NCBI RefSeq assembly: GCF_003148475.1
Contig: NZ_QGGG01000001.1
Span: 496,001-560,000 of the forward strand
Direction: 5' to 3'
Source of the DNA: Pseudaminobacter salicylatoxidans
Lineage (GTDB): Bacteria; Pseudomonadota; Alphaproteobacteria; Rhizobiales; Rhizobiaceae
Length of the DNA stretch: 64,000 nt
Numbering within the stretch: the stretch's first letter is position 1; each line of letters opens with the position of its first letter. This document shows positions 34,303-42,426 of this stretch, in pieces. The position numbers and the translations under genes were made by a program. The notes under the pieces were generated by a model that did no database searches, was not told the DNA's origin, and saw only the letters and a program-made list of their open reading frames with translations.

Positions 34303-35163
34303 TCAGGCGCTATGCAGGTCCCTCAAAAAGGCACGGGCCTTACTGGCCAGAACGACGGGTTGATCGCCCCAGATCGTGTGATTGCTGTCGGCCACGACTT
34401 CCAGACGGGCATTCGGGAACGCGCGGGTCAGTTGCTCCGCCTGATTGCCGCTCAAGACATTGGAGCGGTCTGCGTTGAGCACCAGCACCGGCACCTCGAT
34501 CGCCGCGATATCGGCCGCCTGATCGGTCGAGAGATTGAAGAACAGCTTGGTGATCGCAAGCAGATCGTAAGCCCAGCTCCAGCTGCCATCGGCTTCCTGG
34601 CGAAAGTCGCCTTCCATGGCGAGACGATGCATCTGGTCGCTCAGGCCCGCCCGCTGCGGAAGCGCGCGCGCAAAGGCTTCGGCCTCGGCCCGTGTCGGAT
34701 AGTTGCGACGACGCGTGTGATGCGAGCGCAGATATTTGACGATTTCGGTGTCGGAGACGAAGAAGCTCGGGTCCGAGAGGATCAAGCCCGCGACACGATG
34801 GGGGTTGGCGGCGGCGAACGAAACCGCGACCTGATTGCCGACCGAGCTGCCGATGAGGGTGATATCCTTCAGATTCAGCTTTTCCGCCAGCCTTGCGATG
34901 TCACCCGCCAATTCGGCAATCGTATAGGTCGTGTTCGGCCGGTCCGACGCGCCATGACCACGCATGTCCACGGCGATGACGCGGTATGCGTCCTTCAGGC
35001 TGGCGCCAAGATGCCCCCAGGCATGTGCCGTCATCGAGGTGCCGTGCAGGCAGATCAACGCCGGGCCGGTGCCGCCATTGTCGAGATAGCGTATCTTCAC
35101 GCCGTCAAGATCAACGATGGCCGAATTCCAGCTCGGGTCTGCGGATGTTGGAATCTGGTTCAT
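34303..35163 (-). CDS. Alpha/beta hydrolase
   Basis: 286-aa single-domain hydrolase. Oxyanion HGTSMTAHAWG, DMRGHGASDRP, nucleophile Ser107 in IGSSVGNQ, acid after VLVLNADRS, and the C-terminal His in DSNHTIWG. Start ATG at 35163 overlaps the ATPase stop (ATGA), so an in-frame upstream extension is discarded. Likely a carboxylesterase or thioesterase acting on the imported compound; substrate unknown. Confidence 0.87.
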   Translation of the reverse strand: MNQIPTSADPSWNSAIVDLDGVKIRYLDNGGTGPALICLHGTSMTAHAWGHLGASLKDAYRVIAVDMRGHGASDRPNTTYTIAELAGDIARLAEKLNLKDITLIGSSVGNQVAVSFAAANPHRVAGLILSDPSFFVSDTEIVKYLRSHHTRRRNYPTRAEAEAFARALPQRAGLSDQMHRLAMEGDFRQEADGSWSWAYDLLAITKLFFNLSTDQAADIAAIEVPVLVLNADRSNVLSGNQAEQLTRAFPNARLEVVADSNHTIWGDQPVVLASKARAFLRDLHSA

Positions 35164-36164
35164 TTGGTTTTGCCTTGAGAGAGTTGGTAATTGTCGTCGT
35201 TGGCCAGGCAGGCGGCCGTCTGGCGACCATCCGGCTTCCCAGCCATGTGGTGAACAAGCTCGGCGCAAGCGGGCTGTGCGAGGGGACAGCGACTGCGAAA
35301 GCGGCAGCCGCTCGGAGGATTGCGCGGGCTCGGCACATCGCCCCTGAGCAGGGCGATCGTCTCGATACGCGCTTCGGGATCGACCTTCAGCGACGCTGCC
35401 AGCAACGCTTTCGTGTAAGGATGCCGCGGCCTGATCAGGACGTCTTCGACCCGACCGATCTCCATGATCCGGCCCAGATACATCACCGCGACCCGGTCGG
35501 CGAACTGTCCTACCACAGTCAGATCATGGGAGATGAACAGATAGGTCAGGCCATATTCTGCCTGCAGGTCTTTCATCAGATTCAGTATCTGCGCCTGGAC
35601 GGAAACGTCGAGCGCCGATGTCGCCTCGTCCAGAACGATGAGTTCCGGCCGCAGAGCCAGCGCGCGGGCGATCGCCACGCGTTGTTGCTGACCACCTGAA
35701 AGCTGATGCGGAAACTTGAAGAAGGCGCTTGCCGGAAGCTCAACCTGCGCCAGCAGTTCTCGCACCCGTGCATCCCGCTCCGCTCCGCGCGCGATCCGGT
35801 GCACGTCGAGCCCCTCGCCGATCAAATCGCCGACCGTCCAGCGCGGGTCGAGCGAGCCCAACGGGTCCTGAAACACGACCTGCGCGTGCCGGGCGTTGTC
35901 CCGACGGCTGGAAGACCGGCCGCCAAAGGAGGTGGAAATCCTGCCTTCGGCCACGTCCTCCAGTCGCAGGATGGCGCGCCCGAGCGTGCTCTTTCCGCAC
36001 CCGGATTCCCCCACCAGCGCCAGAGTCTCACCGCGCTTCACGTCAAAGCTCACCCGCTCCACTGCGCCGACATGACCGACAACCCGCTGGAAGAACCCGC
36101 GTCGTATCGGGTAGCGGACGCTCACATCCTGCAGCGATAGCAGGTTGGTTCCCGTATCAGACAT
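35160..36164 (-). CDS. Peptide-type ABC transporter ATPase, DppF/OppF type
   Basis: 334-aa ATPase. Walker A GESGCGKST at 52-60, signature LSGGQQQR, Walker B LIVLDEATSALD, then the C-terminal oligopeptide/dipeptide domain with CRFRSRCPLAQPACAEL (cysteine cluster typical of Opp/Dpp ATPases). It overlaps the DppD-type gene by 8 bases upstream and the hydrolase by 4 bases downstream, which locks transporter and enzymes into one transcript. Confidence 0.92.
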   Translation of the reverse strand: MSDTGTNLLSLQDVSVRYPIRRGFFQRVVGHVGAVERVSFDVKRGETLALVGESGCGKSTLGRAILRLEDVAEGRISTSFGGRSSSRRDNARHAQVVFQDPLGSLDPRWTVGDLIGEGLDVHRIARGAERDARVRELLAQVELPASAFFKFPHQLSGGQQQRVAIARALALRPELIVLDEATSALDVSVQAQILNLMKDLQAEYGLTYLFISHDLTVVGQFADRVAVMYLGRIMEIGRVEDVLIRPRHPYTKALLAASLKVDPEARIETIALLRGDVPSPRNPPSGCRFRSRCPLAQPACAELVHHMAGKPDGRQTAACLANDDNYQLSQGKTK

Positions 36165-37191
36165 GGCGCGCGATCTCCTCGGCCCTCAGGCACCGCAGCA
36201 AGTAGCCGTCGGCGGCTGGCTGCAATTGAGGCGCTTCGCGGGAACAACGCCCTATGGCCATCGGGCAGCGCGGGTGGAACCGGCACCCCGCCGGCATCGC
36301 CACGGCCGATGGCACCGAACCAGGCAAAGCCGCGATCCGTGCGCCCGGCTCCCCGGTCGGCAGACTTGCCAGCAGGGCGCGGGTATAGGGATGGCGCGGA
36401 GCGTTTATGATTTCGGCAACCGTCCCTGTCTCGACGACCTGTCCGGCATACATGACCGCGACACGATCGGCCATCGCCGCGACCACACCGAAATCATGGG
36501 TGACGACGACAAGGGCAAGATTGAGCTCGCGCTGAAGGCGACGGATCAGGTTGAGCACTTGCGCCTGGATGGTGACGTCCAGTGCCGTGGTCGGCTCGTC
36601 CGCGATCAGGAGTTCCGGCTCGGAGGCCAGCGCGATCGCTATCATGGCACGTTGCCGCTGCCCGCCGGACAGCTGGTGCGGATAGCGATCCAGCGCTTCT
36701 TCCGGATCGGGCAAGCCGACATGGCGCAACCACTCCGCCCCCTTGCGGCGCAACGCTTCCTTTCCGCTCAGCCCGGTGAGGCCGAGCGCCTCATTCAACT
36801 GCTGGCCAATGGTGAAGACCGGATCGAGCGCCCGCGACGGATTCTGGAAAATCAGACCGATGCGCCGCCCGAGAAGCCCGCGTCGGCGACGCTCGCGAAT
36901 GTTGAGATGGGAGATTTCCTCGCCATCCAGCATGACGCGACCGCGTGAGACCGCTCCGCCACGCCCCAGCAACCCGGTGACGGCGAGAACCGTCACCGAC
37001 TTGCCCGAACCCGATTCACCGATCAGGGCCAGCGCTTCGCCGCGCCGCACATGCAACGAAACATCGGAGCAGACTTCGAGCTTGCCGTAGCAGATGGCAA
37101 GCTCCTCCACCTGAAGCACAGGCGGACGGTCGTCTGCGCGGGTGCTGTACTCAGTCTCCCGCGACGCGGATATCGCTGGGCTGGCGCTCAT
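36157..37191 (-). CDS. Peptide-type ABC transporter ATPase, DppD/OppD type
   Basis: 344-aa ATPase, partner of the DppF-type subunit. Walker A GESGSGKS at 58-65, [16 protein letters not shown], signature [24 protein letters not shown] and the terminal [15 protein letters not shown]. The start at 37191 overlaps the binding-protein stop (ATGA). Confidence 0.92.
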   Translation of the reverse strand: MSASPAISASRETEYSTRADDRPPVLQVEELAICYGKLEVCSDVSLHVRRGEALALIGESGSGKSVTVLAVTGLLGRGGAVSRGRVMLDGEEISHLNIRERRRRGLLGRRIGLIFQNPSRALDPVFTIGQQLNEALGLTGLSGKEALRRKGAEWLRHVGLPDPEEALDRYPHQLSGGQRQRAMIAIALASEPELLIADEPTTALDVTIQAQVLNLIRRLQRELNLALVVVTHDFGVVAAMADRVAVMYAGQVVETGTVAEIINAPRHPYTRALLASLPTGEPGARIAALPGSVPSAVAMPAGCRFHPRCPMAIGRCSREAPQLQPAADGYLLRCLRAEEIARHV

Positions 37192-38801
37192 TTCGTGACC
37201 CAGACTTCCGGCAGGCTCGGGAAGCCTTGCGTCAGCATCGGGTGCCAGCCCTCGACCCGCGTCTGGGCAGGATGCAGGAGCACCGCTGCCCAGATCGGCA
37301 GCGGATTCTGAACATTCTCGTAGATGTAGCGCTGGATTTCCCAGACCTTCTGCTGCCGGGCTGCCTCGTCAACGATGCCCTGCTGATCGCGGATCATGTC
37401 CGCAAGTACCGGATCGTCGATGCCGGTATAATTTCGGTTGCCGTCCTTCAGGAAGTGGGTGGTGAAATACTCGTTGGCCTCCGCGAACGGGCTCATCATC
37501 AGGAACATGGCCTGGAAGTTTCCTTCCTTCCCAAGCGCCTGTCCGGCCACCATGTCGACCATCTTGATCTCGGCCGTGACACCGATCTCGGCGAGGTCCT
37601 GCTGAATCCATTCGGCTTCGCGAACGAATTCCTCGCCATAATTCAGGACGGTCAACTCGAAGGAAAAGCCGTCCGCATAGCCGGCTTCGGCAAGCAGCGC
37701 CTTGGCTTTTTCATGATCGGGCGTACCGTAGAGCGCGATCCGCTCGTCCATTGGCAGGGTTTGCGCGACAAGAGCCGCACCAACCACGCCGCCGATCGCG
37801 CCGCCTCCGCGAATGACCTCTCCCAGGCCCTGCCGGTCGATGGCGAGGTTGACGGCCTGGCGCACGCGCACATCGGCGAAGGGCTCGAAGGCGGGATTGA
37901 GGTACAGCTCGCTCTGCGTATTGGCGACCGTCTGGATATCCTTGATACCCGGCACGGACTGCTTCAGCCCCTCCATCTGGGTGTGGTTGAGGGGGCCGAA
38001 CCAGATGTCGATCTGGCCGGAACGGAAAGCCATGATACGGGCGTTGAGGTCCTTCATCGGCAGAATCTCGACCTCGTCGAGATAGGGAAGCTGGTCGCCT
38101 GCATCACTCCTGCCGAAATAGGCCGGGTTCCTGGTGAAGCGCGTTGCAACGCCCGCTTCGTTCTCCTTCAGCATCCACGGCCCGGTGCCGATCACCACCG
38201 ACTTGCGATCATAGCCGCCGTCGAATGCCTCCTTCGGCAAGATCCACATATTCTGATGGGCAAGTGCCTGCAGCAGCACGACGTTGGGCCGTTTCAGCGT
38301 AATGACGAGCGTGTGGTCGTCAGGTGCGGCAATGCTGTCGACCGTGGATAACTGCCCCTTCTGGACACCGGATTGGCGGATGGCCTCATAGGTAGCCATC
38401 ACATCCGCCGCGACGAAAGGACGACCGGATACGGGCGCAATGTCCTGCCACACCACACCTCGACGCAGATGGAACGTATAGGTGAGACCATCTTCCGAGA
38501 TTTCCCAGCTTTCGGCCAAGGCGGGCTTGGGAACGAATTGCCCATAGGCGATATCCGGCCCGGTCTTCCATTCGACGAGCCGGTTCAACGCCAGACCAAG
38601 CCGGGAATGTACGCCGAACTCGGTACTGGCCAGAGGATCGAAGTTCGGAGCGTCGGCATGGACATTGATCGTCACCTTGCCGCCATGGCGTGGTTTTTCT
38701 TGCGCGCCGGCCATCCCCGGCAATGCAAGAGAGGCAAAAAGCGCGATTGCCGGGGCGATGACGCCCAGCTTGCTTCCGTGATGCAACAGTCGTTCGAGCA
38801 C
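37188..38801 (-). CDS. Periplasmic peptide-type ABC substrate-binding protein (SBP_bac_5)
   Basis: 537-aa receptor for the operon's importer. GTG start at 38801 with AGGGA 6 bases upstream gives a signal peptide (VLERLLHHGSKLGVIAPAIA, cleaved near GMAGA). Mature motifs: HADAPNFDPLAS, LAESWEISEDGLTYTFHLRRG, IGTGPWMLKENE, and a late ADGFSFELTVLNYG. Family-5 proteins bind peptides, glutathione, opines or other small polar conjugates, so it could take an acylated or conjugated amino acid; the sequence does not decide. Unusual order: it follows rather than precedes the two permeases (82 bp gap). Confidence 0.9.
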   Translation of the reverse strand: MLERLLHHGSKLGVIAPAIALFASLALPGMAGAQEKPRHGGKVTINVHADAPNFDPLASTEFGVHSRLGLALNRLVEWKTGPDIAYGQFVPKPALAESWEISEDGLTYTFHLRRGVVWQDIAPVSGRPFVAADVMATYEAIRQSGVQKGQLSTVDSIAAPDDHTLVITLKRPNVVLLQALAHQNMWILPKEAFDGGYDRKSVVIGTGPWMLKENEAGVATRFTRNPAYFGRSDAGDQLPYLDEVEILPMKDLNARIMAFRSGQIDIWFGPLNHTQMEGLKQSVPGIKDIQTVANTQSELYLNPAFEPFADVRVRQAVNLAIDRQGLGEVIRGGGAIGGVVGAALVAQTLPMDERIALYGTPDHEKAKALLAEAGYADGFSFELTVLNYGEEFVREAEWIQQDLAEIGVTAEIKMVDMVAGQALGKEGNFQAMFLMMSPFAEANEYFTTHFLKDGNRNYTGIDDPVLADMIRDQQGIVDEAARQQKVWEIQRYIYENVQNPLPIWAAVLLHPAQTRVEGWHPMLTQGFPSLPEVWVTK

Positions 38802-38883
38802 TATAGTTCCCTCTGGTTCTGTTCTCGGGCTGAGTGTTTCTGGCGGTGGATGTGCACTGCCGGCCCGGCAGGCGTTCTGGAAA

Positions 38884-39762
38884 TTACTGCTGGTTCCTGG
38901 GATCCAGCACGTCACGCAAGGCATCGCCGACAAGGTTCAGCGCCAGCACGCTGATGGTCAGCATCAATCCGGGGAAGACGATCAACCACGGTGCGGTGGT
39001 GATGAACCGGGTTCCGTGGGACAGCATCGTTCCCAGCGAAGGGTGCGGGGGCGGTGTACCGACGCCCAGAAAGCTGAGTGCCGCCTCCGTCATGATGGCC
39101 ACGCCAAATGCCAGCGACCCCAGCACGAGCATGGTGGGCATGAGATTGGGGACGCCGTGTGTGATCATGATCCTGAGCGGCGATGCCCCGATGACCCGCG
39201 CGGCCGAGATGAAGTCCTGCCCGCGAATCTTCATCATCTCGGAGCGTACGACGCGAACGAAACGCGGTATCTGCGCAAGCGTTACCGCAATGACGACGTT
39301 GCGGACGCTTGGTCCCAGCATCGCCGCGATGAACAGCGACAGGACCAGCGACGGCAGCGTATCGAGCGCCTCGACCACGCGCTGGATGATGGTATCGACC
39401 CACCCACCGAAATAGCCCGAGATCATTCCGATCAATCCACCCGCGATCATCGTGAGGGTCACAACCATCAGGCCGACGAACAGCGAAATGCGGGTGCCGT
39501 GCAGGACACGCGAAAAGACGTCGCGGCCGATATCGTCGGTGCCGAACCAGTGTAACACGGACGGAACCTTCAGGACGGCCCGCCTGTCCTGATGCAGCGG
39601 GTCGAACTGCGCGATCCACGGCGCGAACAGCGCCACCAGGAGCACAAGCGTCAATATCACCAGCGCGCTGCACCCCACCGGATCGCGCAGCATGGCGCGC
39701 AGGATGGCGGCAATGCGGCTGCTGCGTCGGGGGGCCTCGACGGCTTCGATGACGAGGGTCAT
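38884..39762 (-). CDS. ABC transporter permease, DppC type
   Basis: 292-aa second permease. N-terminal cytoplasmic tail then membrane segment ALVILTLVLLVALFAPWIA; HWFGTDDIGRDVFSRVLHGTR, an EAA loop around SAARVIGASPLRIMITHGVP, and the C-terminal NLVGDALRDVLDPRNQQ. Overlaps the DppB-type gene by 4 bases (ATGA). Not fused to an ATPase, unlike the homologue at 1-1137. Confidence 0.92.
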   Translation of the reverse strand: MTLVIEAVEAPRRSSRIAAILRAMLRDPVGCSALVILTLVLLVALFAPWIAQFDPLHQDRRAVLKVPSVLHWFGTDDIGRDVFSRVLHGTRISLFVGLMVVTLTMIAGGLIGMISGYFGGWVDTIIQRVVEALDTLPSLVLSLFIAAMLGPSVRNVVIAVTLAQIPRFVRVVRSEMMKIRGQDFISAARVIGASPLRIMITHGVPNLMPTMLVLGSLAFGVAIMTEAALSFLGVGTPPPHPSLGTMLSHGTRFITTAPWLIVFPGLMLTISVLALNLVGDALRDVLDPRNQQ

Positions 39763-40712
39763 GACCGGGCCTCCCGGACACGCGGATCAACCATTCCATA
39801 GGACAGGTCGACCAGCAGATTGACGGTGATGGTGATAAGGCCGTAGGTCAGAACGGCTGCCTGTAAGACCGGGTAGTCTCGTGTCGCAACGGCCTCGAAC
39901 AGCATGTTTCCGAGCCCCGGTACGTTGAAAATTCGCTCGATGATGACCGTGCCCGACAGAAGGTGGCCGAATTGCGTGCCAACCAGCGTGATGACTGGGA
40001 TCAGCGCGTTCTTGAGACCGTGACCGATATAGATGCCGGCGGAAGATACCCCACGCGCCCGGGCGGCCCGGATGAAATCCGCCCCGATGATCTCCAGCAT
40101 GGCGGATCTCGTGAGGCGAGACAGCGCAGCGGCGACGCCCAGCGCAAGTGCAATCGCGGGAAACACCACCTGCTGCAGGTTGACGAACGGCGCATCGGAA
40201 AAGCTCCGGTAGGGCAGCGGAATGAAATAGCCGATGGCAGCCAGACCCGTCAGCATCAGCAGTCCCATCCACAGTTGCGGGATAGCCAGAAACACGGTGG
40301 AGCTGACGCGCAGCACCATATCGCCCGGCGTGCCACGCCACAGAGCGGAGGCGACCCCCGCCCCGATCCCCAGGACAGCGCCAAGGGCGATGGCCAGGAT
40401 CGACAACTGCATCGTCGGGATGAGGGCTGCGCCAATCTGGCTGGCTACAGGCCGGCCGGTCCAGAGCGAATTGCCAAGATCCCCGGCAAGCACATCCCTG
40501 GCCCACAGAACGAACTGGGTGGCAATCGGCTTGTCGAGGCCGAGCTGCGCCCGCTTCTGTTCGAGCAGTTCCGGCGTCACCGCGCCGGCCTCCGACAGTT
40601 GCTGGTTCACGATGTCGCCAGGGACAAAGCGAATGGCCACGAAAACAAGCAGCGCCACCGTGGCCAGAACAAGCAGGCCCAGGACCGCGCGACGCAAGGC
40701 GAAGGTCAGCAT
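39759..40712 (-). CDS. ABC transporter permease, DppB type
   Basis: 317-aa first permease: MLTFALRRAVLGLLVLATVALLVF N-terminal anchor, FVPGDIVNQQLSEAG, AQLGLDKPIATQFVLWARDVLAGDLGNS (family loop), an EAA loop with RAARARGVSSAGIYIGHGLKNA, and NLLVDLSYGMVDPRVR at the end. Three bases downstream of the rhodanese stop, so cotranscription is near certain. Confidence 0.92.
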   Translation of the reverse strand: MLTFALRRAVLGLLVLATVALLVFVAIRFVPGDIVNQQLSEAGAVTPELLEQKRAQLGLDKPIATQFVLWARDVLAGDLGNSLWTGRPVASQIGAALIPTMQLSILAIALGAVLGIGAGVASALWRGTPGDMVLRVSSTVFLAIPQLWMGLLMLTGLAAIGYFIPLPYRSFSDAPFVNLQQVVFPAIALALGVAAALSRLTRSAMLEIIGADFIRAARARGVSSAGIYIGHGLKNALIPVITLVGTQFGHLLSGTVIIERIFNVPGLGNMLFEAVATRDYPVLQAAVLTYGLITITVNLLVDLSYGMVDPRVREARS

Positions 40713-40715
40713 GGC

Positions 40716-41135
40716 TCAGTACTTCCGCTGCCAGCGCGAGGTCGCCGCAACATCCTCGACAGGACGCCCTTCCTTGTTCCAGCCGCCGAAGCCGTGATCC
40801 AGGTGCCAGACCTTGTCGTAGCCCATATCCATCAGCGCCAATGCCGCCAACACCGAACGCCCGCCACCGGCGCAGTAAACGACATACTCCGCGCCCTCGG
40901 TGAAAAAGCTCCGATGGTAGCCCATGGCCGGATCAGCCCAGAATTCCAGCATGCCGCGCGGCACGTGGTGCGAATTGGGGATCGCCCCGCTGTCGATCCG
41001 CTCCTGAAGCTCGCGAATATCGACCAGCGTCAGCGGCTCGCTGCGCCCGATCCGTTCCGCCAACTCGACCGCGGACAGCGTTGGAACCTGCGCGCGCAGG
41101 CTATCCACCCACGTCATGGTGTTTCGAATTGCCAT
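40716..41135 (-). CDS. Rhodanese-domain sulfurtransferase
   Basis: 139-aa single rhodanese domain. Family landmarks LVDIRELQERIDSGAIPNSHHVPRG and the active loop VVYCAGGGRSVLAA with the persulfide Cys88, then GYDKVWHLDHGFGGWNKEGRPVE. Rhodaneses pass sulfane sulfur from cysteine-derived persulfides or thiosulfate. It is the second gene of an operon whose last gene is a C-S lyase, which hints that sulfur chemistry is part of the pathway. Alternative ATG at 41117. Confidence 0.9.
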   Translation of the reverse strand: MAIRNTMTWVDSLRAQVPTLSAVELAERIGRSEPLTLVDIRELQERIDSGAIPNSHHVPRGMLEFWADPAMGYHRSFFTEGAEYVVYCAGGGRSVLAALALMDMGYDKVWHLDHGFGGWNKEGRPVEDVAATSRWQRKY

Positions 41136-41155
41136 TTGTCCTCCCTCCGCGCTGG

Positions 41156-41863
41156 TTAGCTTTTTGCTCGGTCCACGTGCGGACCGCCTTGTCCGCTCAG
41201 GGCCCGACGCAACCCTTCCAGCGGGTCAATTTGGTCGATGAGATGAACCTTGGTTTCCCAGGTGCCGAGATGCTCGCACATCAGCCGCTCCGCCGTGGCA
41301 ATGTCGTTATTTGCCAGCGCTTCGATGACAGCGACGTGCTCGGCATAGGACATGCGCGCATCGCCCGGCGTTTGATGGCGCATGGTAAAGAGCGTGGTCA
41401 GGACCGTCAGATCGCGAAGCTTCTCAGCGAGTATGCTGCTGCCGAGACATTCCGCCAGACACACGTGAAAATCGCCGAGAAGATAGCTTCGCCGGCTAAC
41501 GTCGTCGCCTTCGATAGCTTCCTTCTGCTGCGAAAGATGCTCACGCAGCCGATCGAGAGGTTCGGCTTCGAGGACACGTCCATGCCGTGCCAGGTTGCGC
41601 AGAAGACCGGTTTCGATGACCTCGCGAGCCTCATAGAGTTCACGCGCCTTGGCGACGTCAACCTCTGGCAAAAACCAGCCTTTGCGGGGACTGACAACGA
41701 CGATGCCACGCACGGCCAACTCGACCATCGCCTCGCGCACTATGGTGCGGCTGCAGCCGAACAAGGACGCAATATCCTGCTCGCCAAGCCGCGCATTTGG
41801 CTCAAGCTTTCTACTCAGAGCCGCCTCGATTATGCGGCTGCTGATACTGGCTGCCAGACTCAC
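41156..41863 (-). CDS. GntR-family regulator with FCD domain (MatR/FadR subfamily)
   Basis: 235-aa repressor from a GTG at 41863 with AGGAGG about 8 bases upstream (an ATG at 41893 would place the ribosome site inside the gene). The winged helix (residues about 1-65) has RLGEQDIASLFGCSRTIVREAMVELAVRGIV; the FCD effector domain (75-215) has AREVIETGLLRNLA, GDFHVCLAECLGSSILAE and the metal-site pattern AEHVAVIEALANND. Malonate-operon regulators MatR and MdcY belong to this subfamily. It is the first gene of the operon it probably controls; a near-perfect copy of the malonate operator lies just upstream. Confidence 0.87.
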   Translation of the reverse strand: MSLAASISSRIIEAALSRKLEPNARLGEQDIASLFGCSRTIVREAMVELAVRGIVVVSPRKGWFLPEVDVAKARELYEAREVIETGLLRNLARHGRVLEAEPLDRLREHLSQQKEAIEGDDVSRRSYLLGDFHVCLAECLGSSILAEKLRDLTVLTTLFTMRHQTPGDARMSYAEHVAVIEALANNDIATAERLMCEHLGTWETKVHLIDQIDPLEGLRRALSGQGGPHVDRAKS

Positions 41864-41878
41864 GGCACCCACCTCCTC

Positions 41879-41888
41879 TTGTATGCAA
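41879..41888. promoter_or_regulatory. Candidate malonate-type operator
   Basis: TTGTATGCAA matches 9 of 10 bases of the TTGTATACAA palindrome reported for MatR (rhizobia) and MdcY (Acinetobacter). It sits 16-25 bases upstream of the GntR start, next to the ribosome site. A second ATGCAA follows at 41896-41901. Confidence 0.55.
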
Positions 41889-42024
41889 GGCATGAATGCA
41901 AGATTTTCACGGGATTGCAACCGAAAAATTCTCGCCTTGCATCGCGAACCGCCAGTTTGCGAAAAAGGTGCGCTGTGAAGTCGCTGCTCCCGGGACGAAT
42001 TGGTCTGGCGCAAGCCGGATAAAG

Positions 42025-42131
42025 GGCGCCAGGAGGCGCCATAGGGCCAGCCGGCAGGCCCTAGCGAGGCTGTCGGATACGCATTGCGCGCTTCACGCGC
42101 CTGATCTGGTCCTCGACGTGCCCGACAGCCT
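42025..42131. other. Hairpin-rich, gene-free segment
   Basis: Part of a 563-bp gap (41864-42426) without a credible gene. In a row: GGCGCC/GGCGCC (42025-42030, 42035-42040), AGGGCC/GGCCCT (42043-42048, 42057-42062), then a 10-bp stem AGGCTGTCGG/CCGACAGCCT (42067-42076, 42122-42131) enclosing GCGCG-CTTCA-CGCGC (42086-42100). Could be a structured RNA, a leader, or a decayed repeat. Upstream (41905-42020) nothing is seen beyond the GntR promoter zone. Confidence 0.4.
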
Positions 42132-42202
42132 TGCGCGCACCATGCCCTGTGAAGAGATCGGCCGGAGCGCGATCCGCACACCACCATATGGAGACGGTCG
42201 GT

Positions 42203-42246
42203 CAGAAAAAGAAGAAGCCGGCATACCCTTAACGGGAAGCCGGCTT
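42203..42246 (-). terminator. Intrinsic terminator for the thiolase operon
   Basis: AAGCCGGC (42215-42222) pairs perfectly with GCCGGCTT (42239-42246), with an inner CCC/GGG. On the minus strand it is followed by CTTCTTTTTCTG. About 180 bp past the thiolase stop. Confidence 0.7.
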
Positions 42247-42426
42247 TCGGAAAAGATCGCGCTCAAACAGATAGATAGAGCCTGACGACAAATCGGGAAA
42301 ATGTCATCAAGCTCTATAGAGGTGCCTGGCGGCGAGGCGACCCTGCAATCTGAGGTGTCGGGCCATCGCACTGAGCGACCGCAGGCGGACGTTTCCTCAT
42401 GCGGCATTGAAGGGCTGCACTGCCCG

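Noticed and set aside
42067-42131. Possible tRNA-like cloverleaf
   Set aside because: There is a closing stem and an inner hairpin, but no TPsiC (GTTCGA-type) arm, no anticodon-sized loop and a 10-bp closing stem, so it is not a tRNA.
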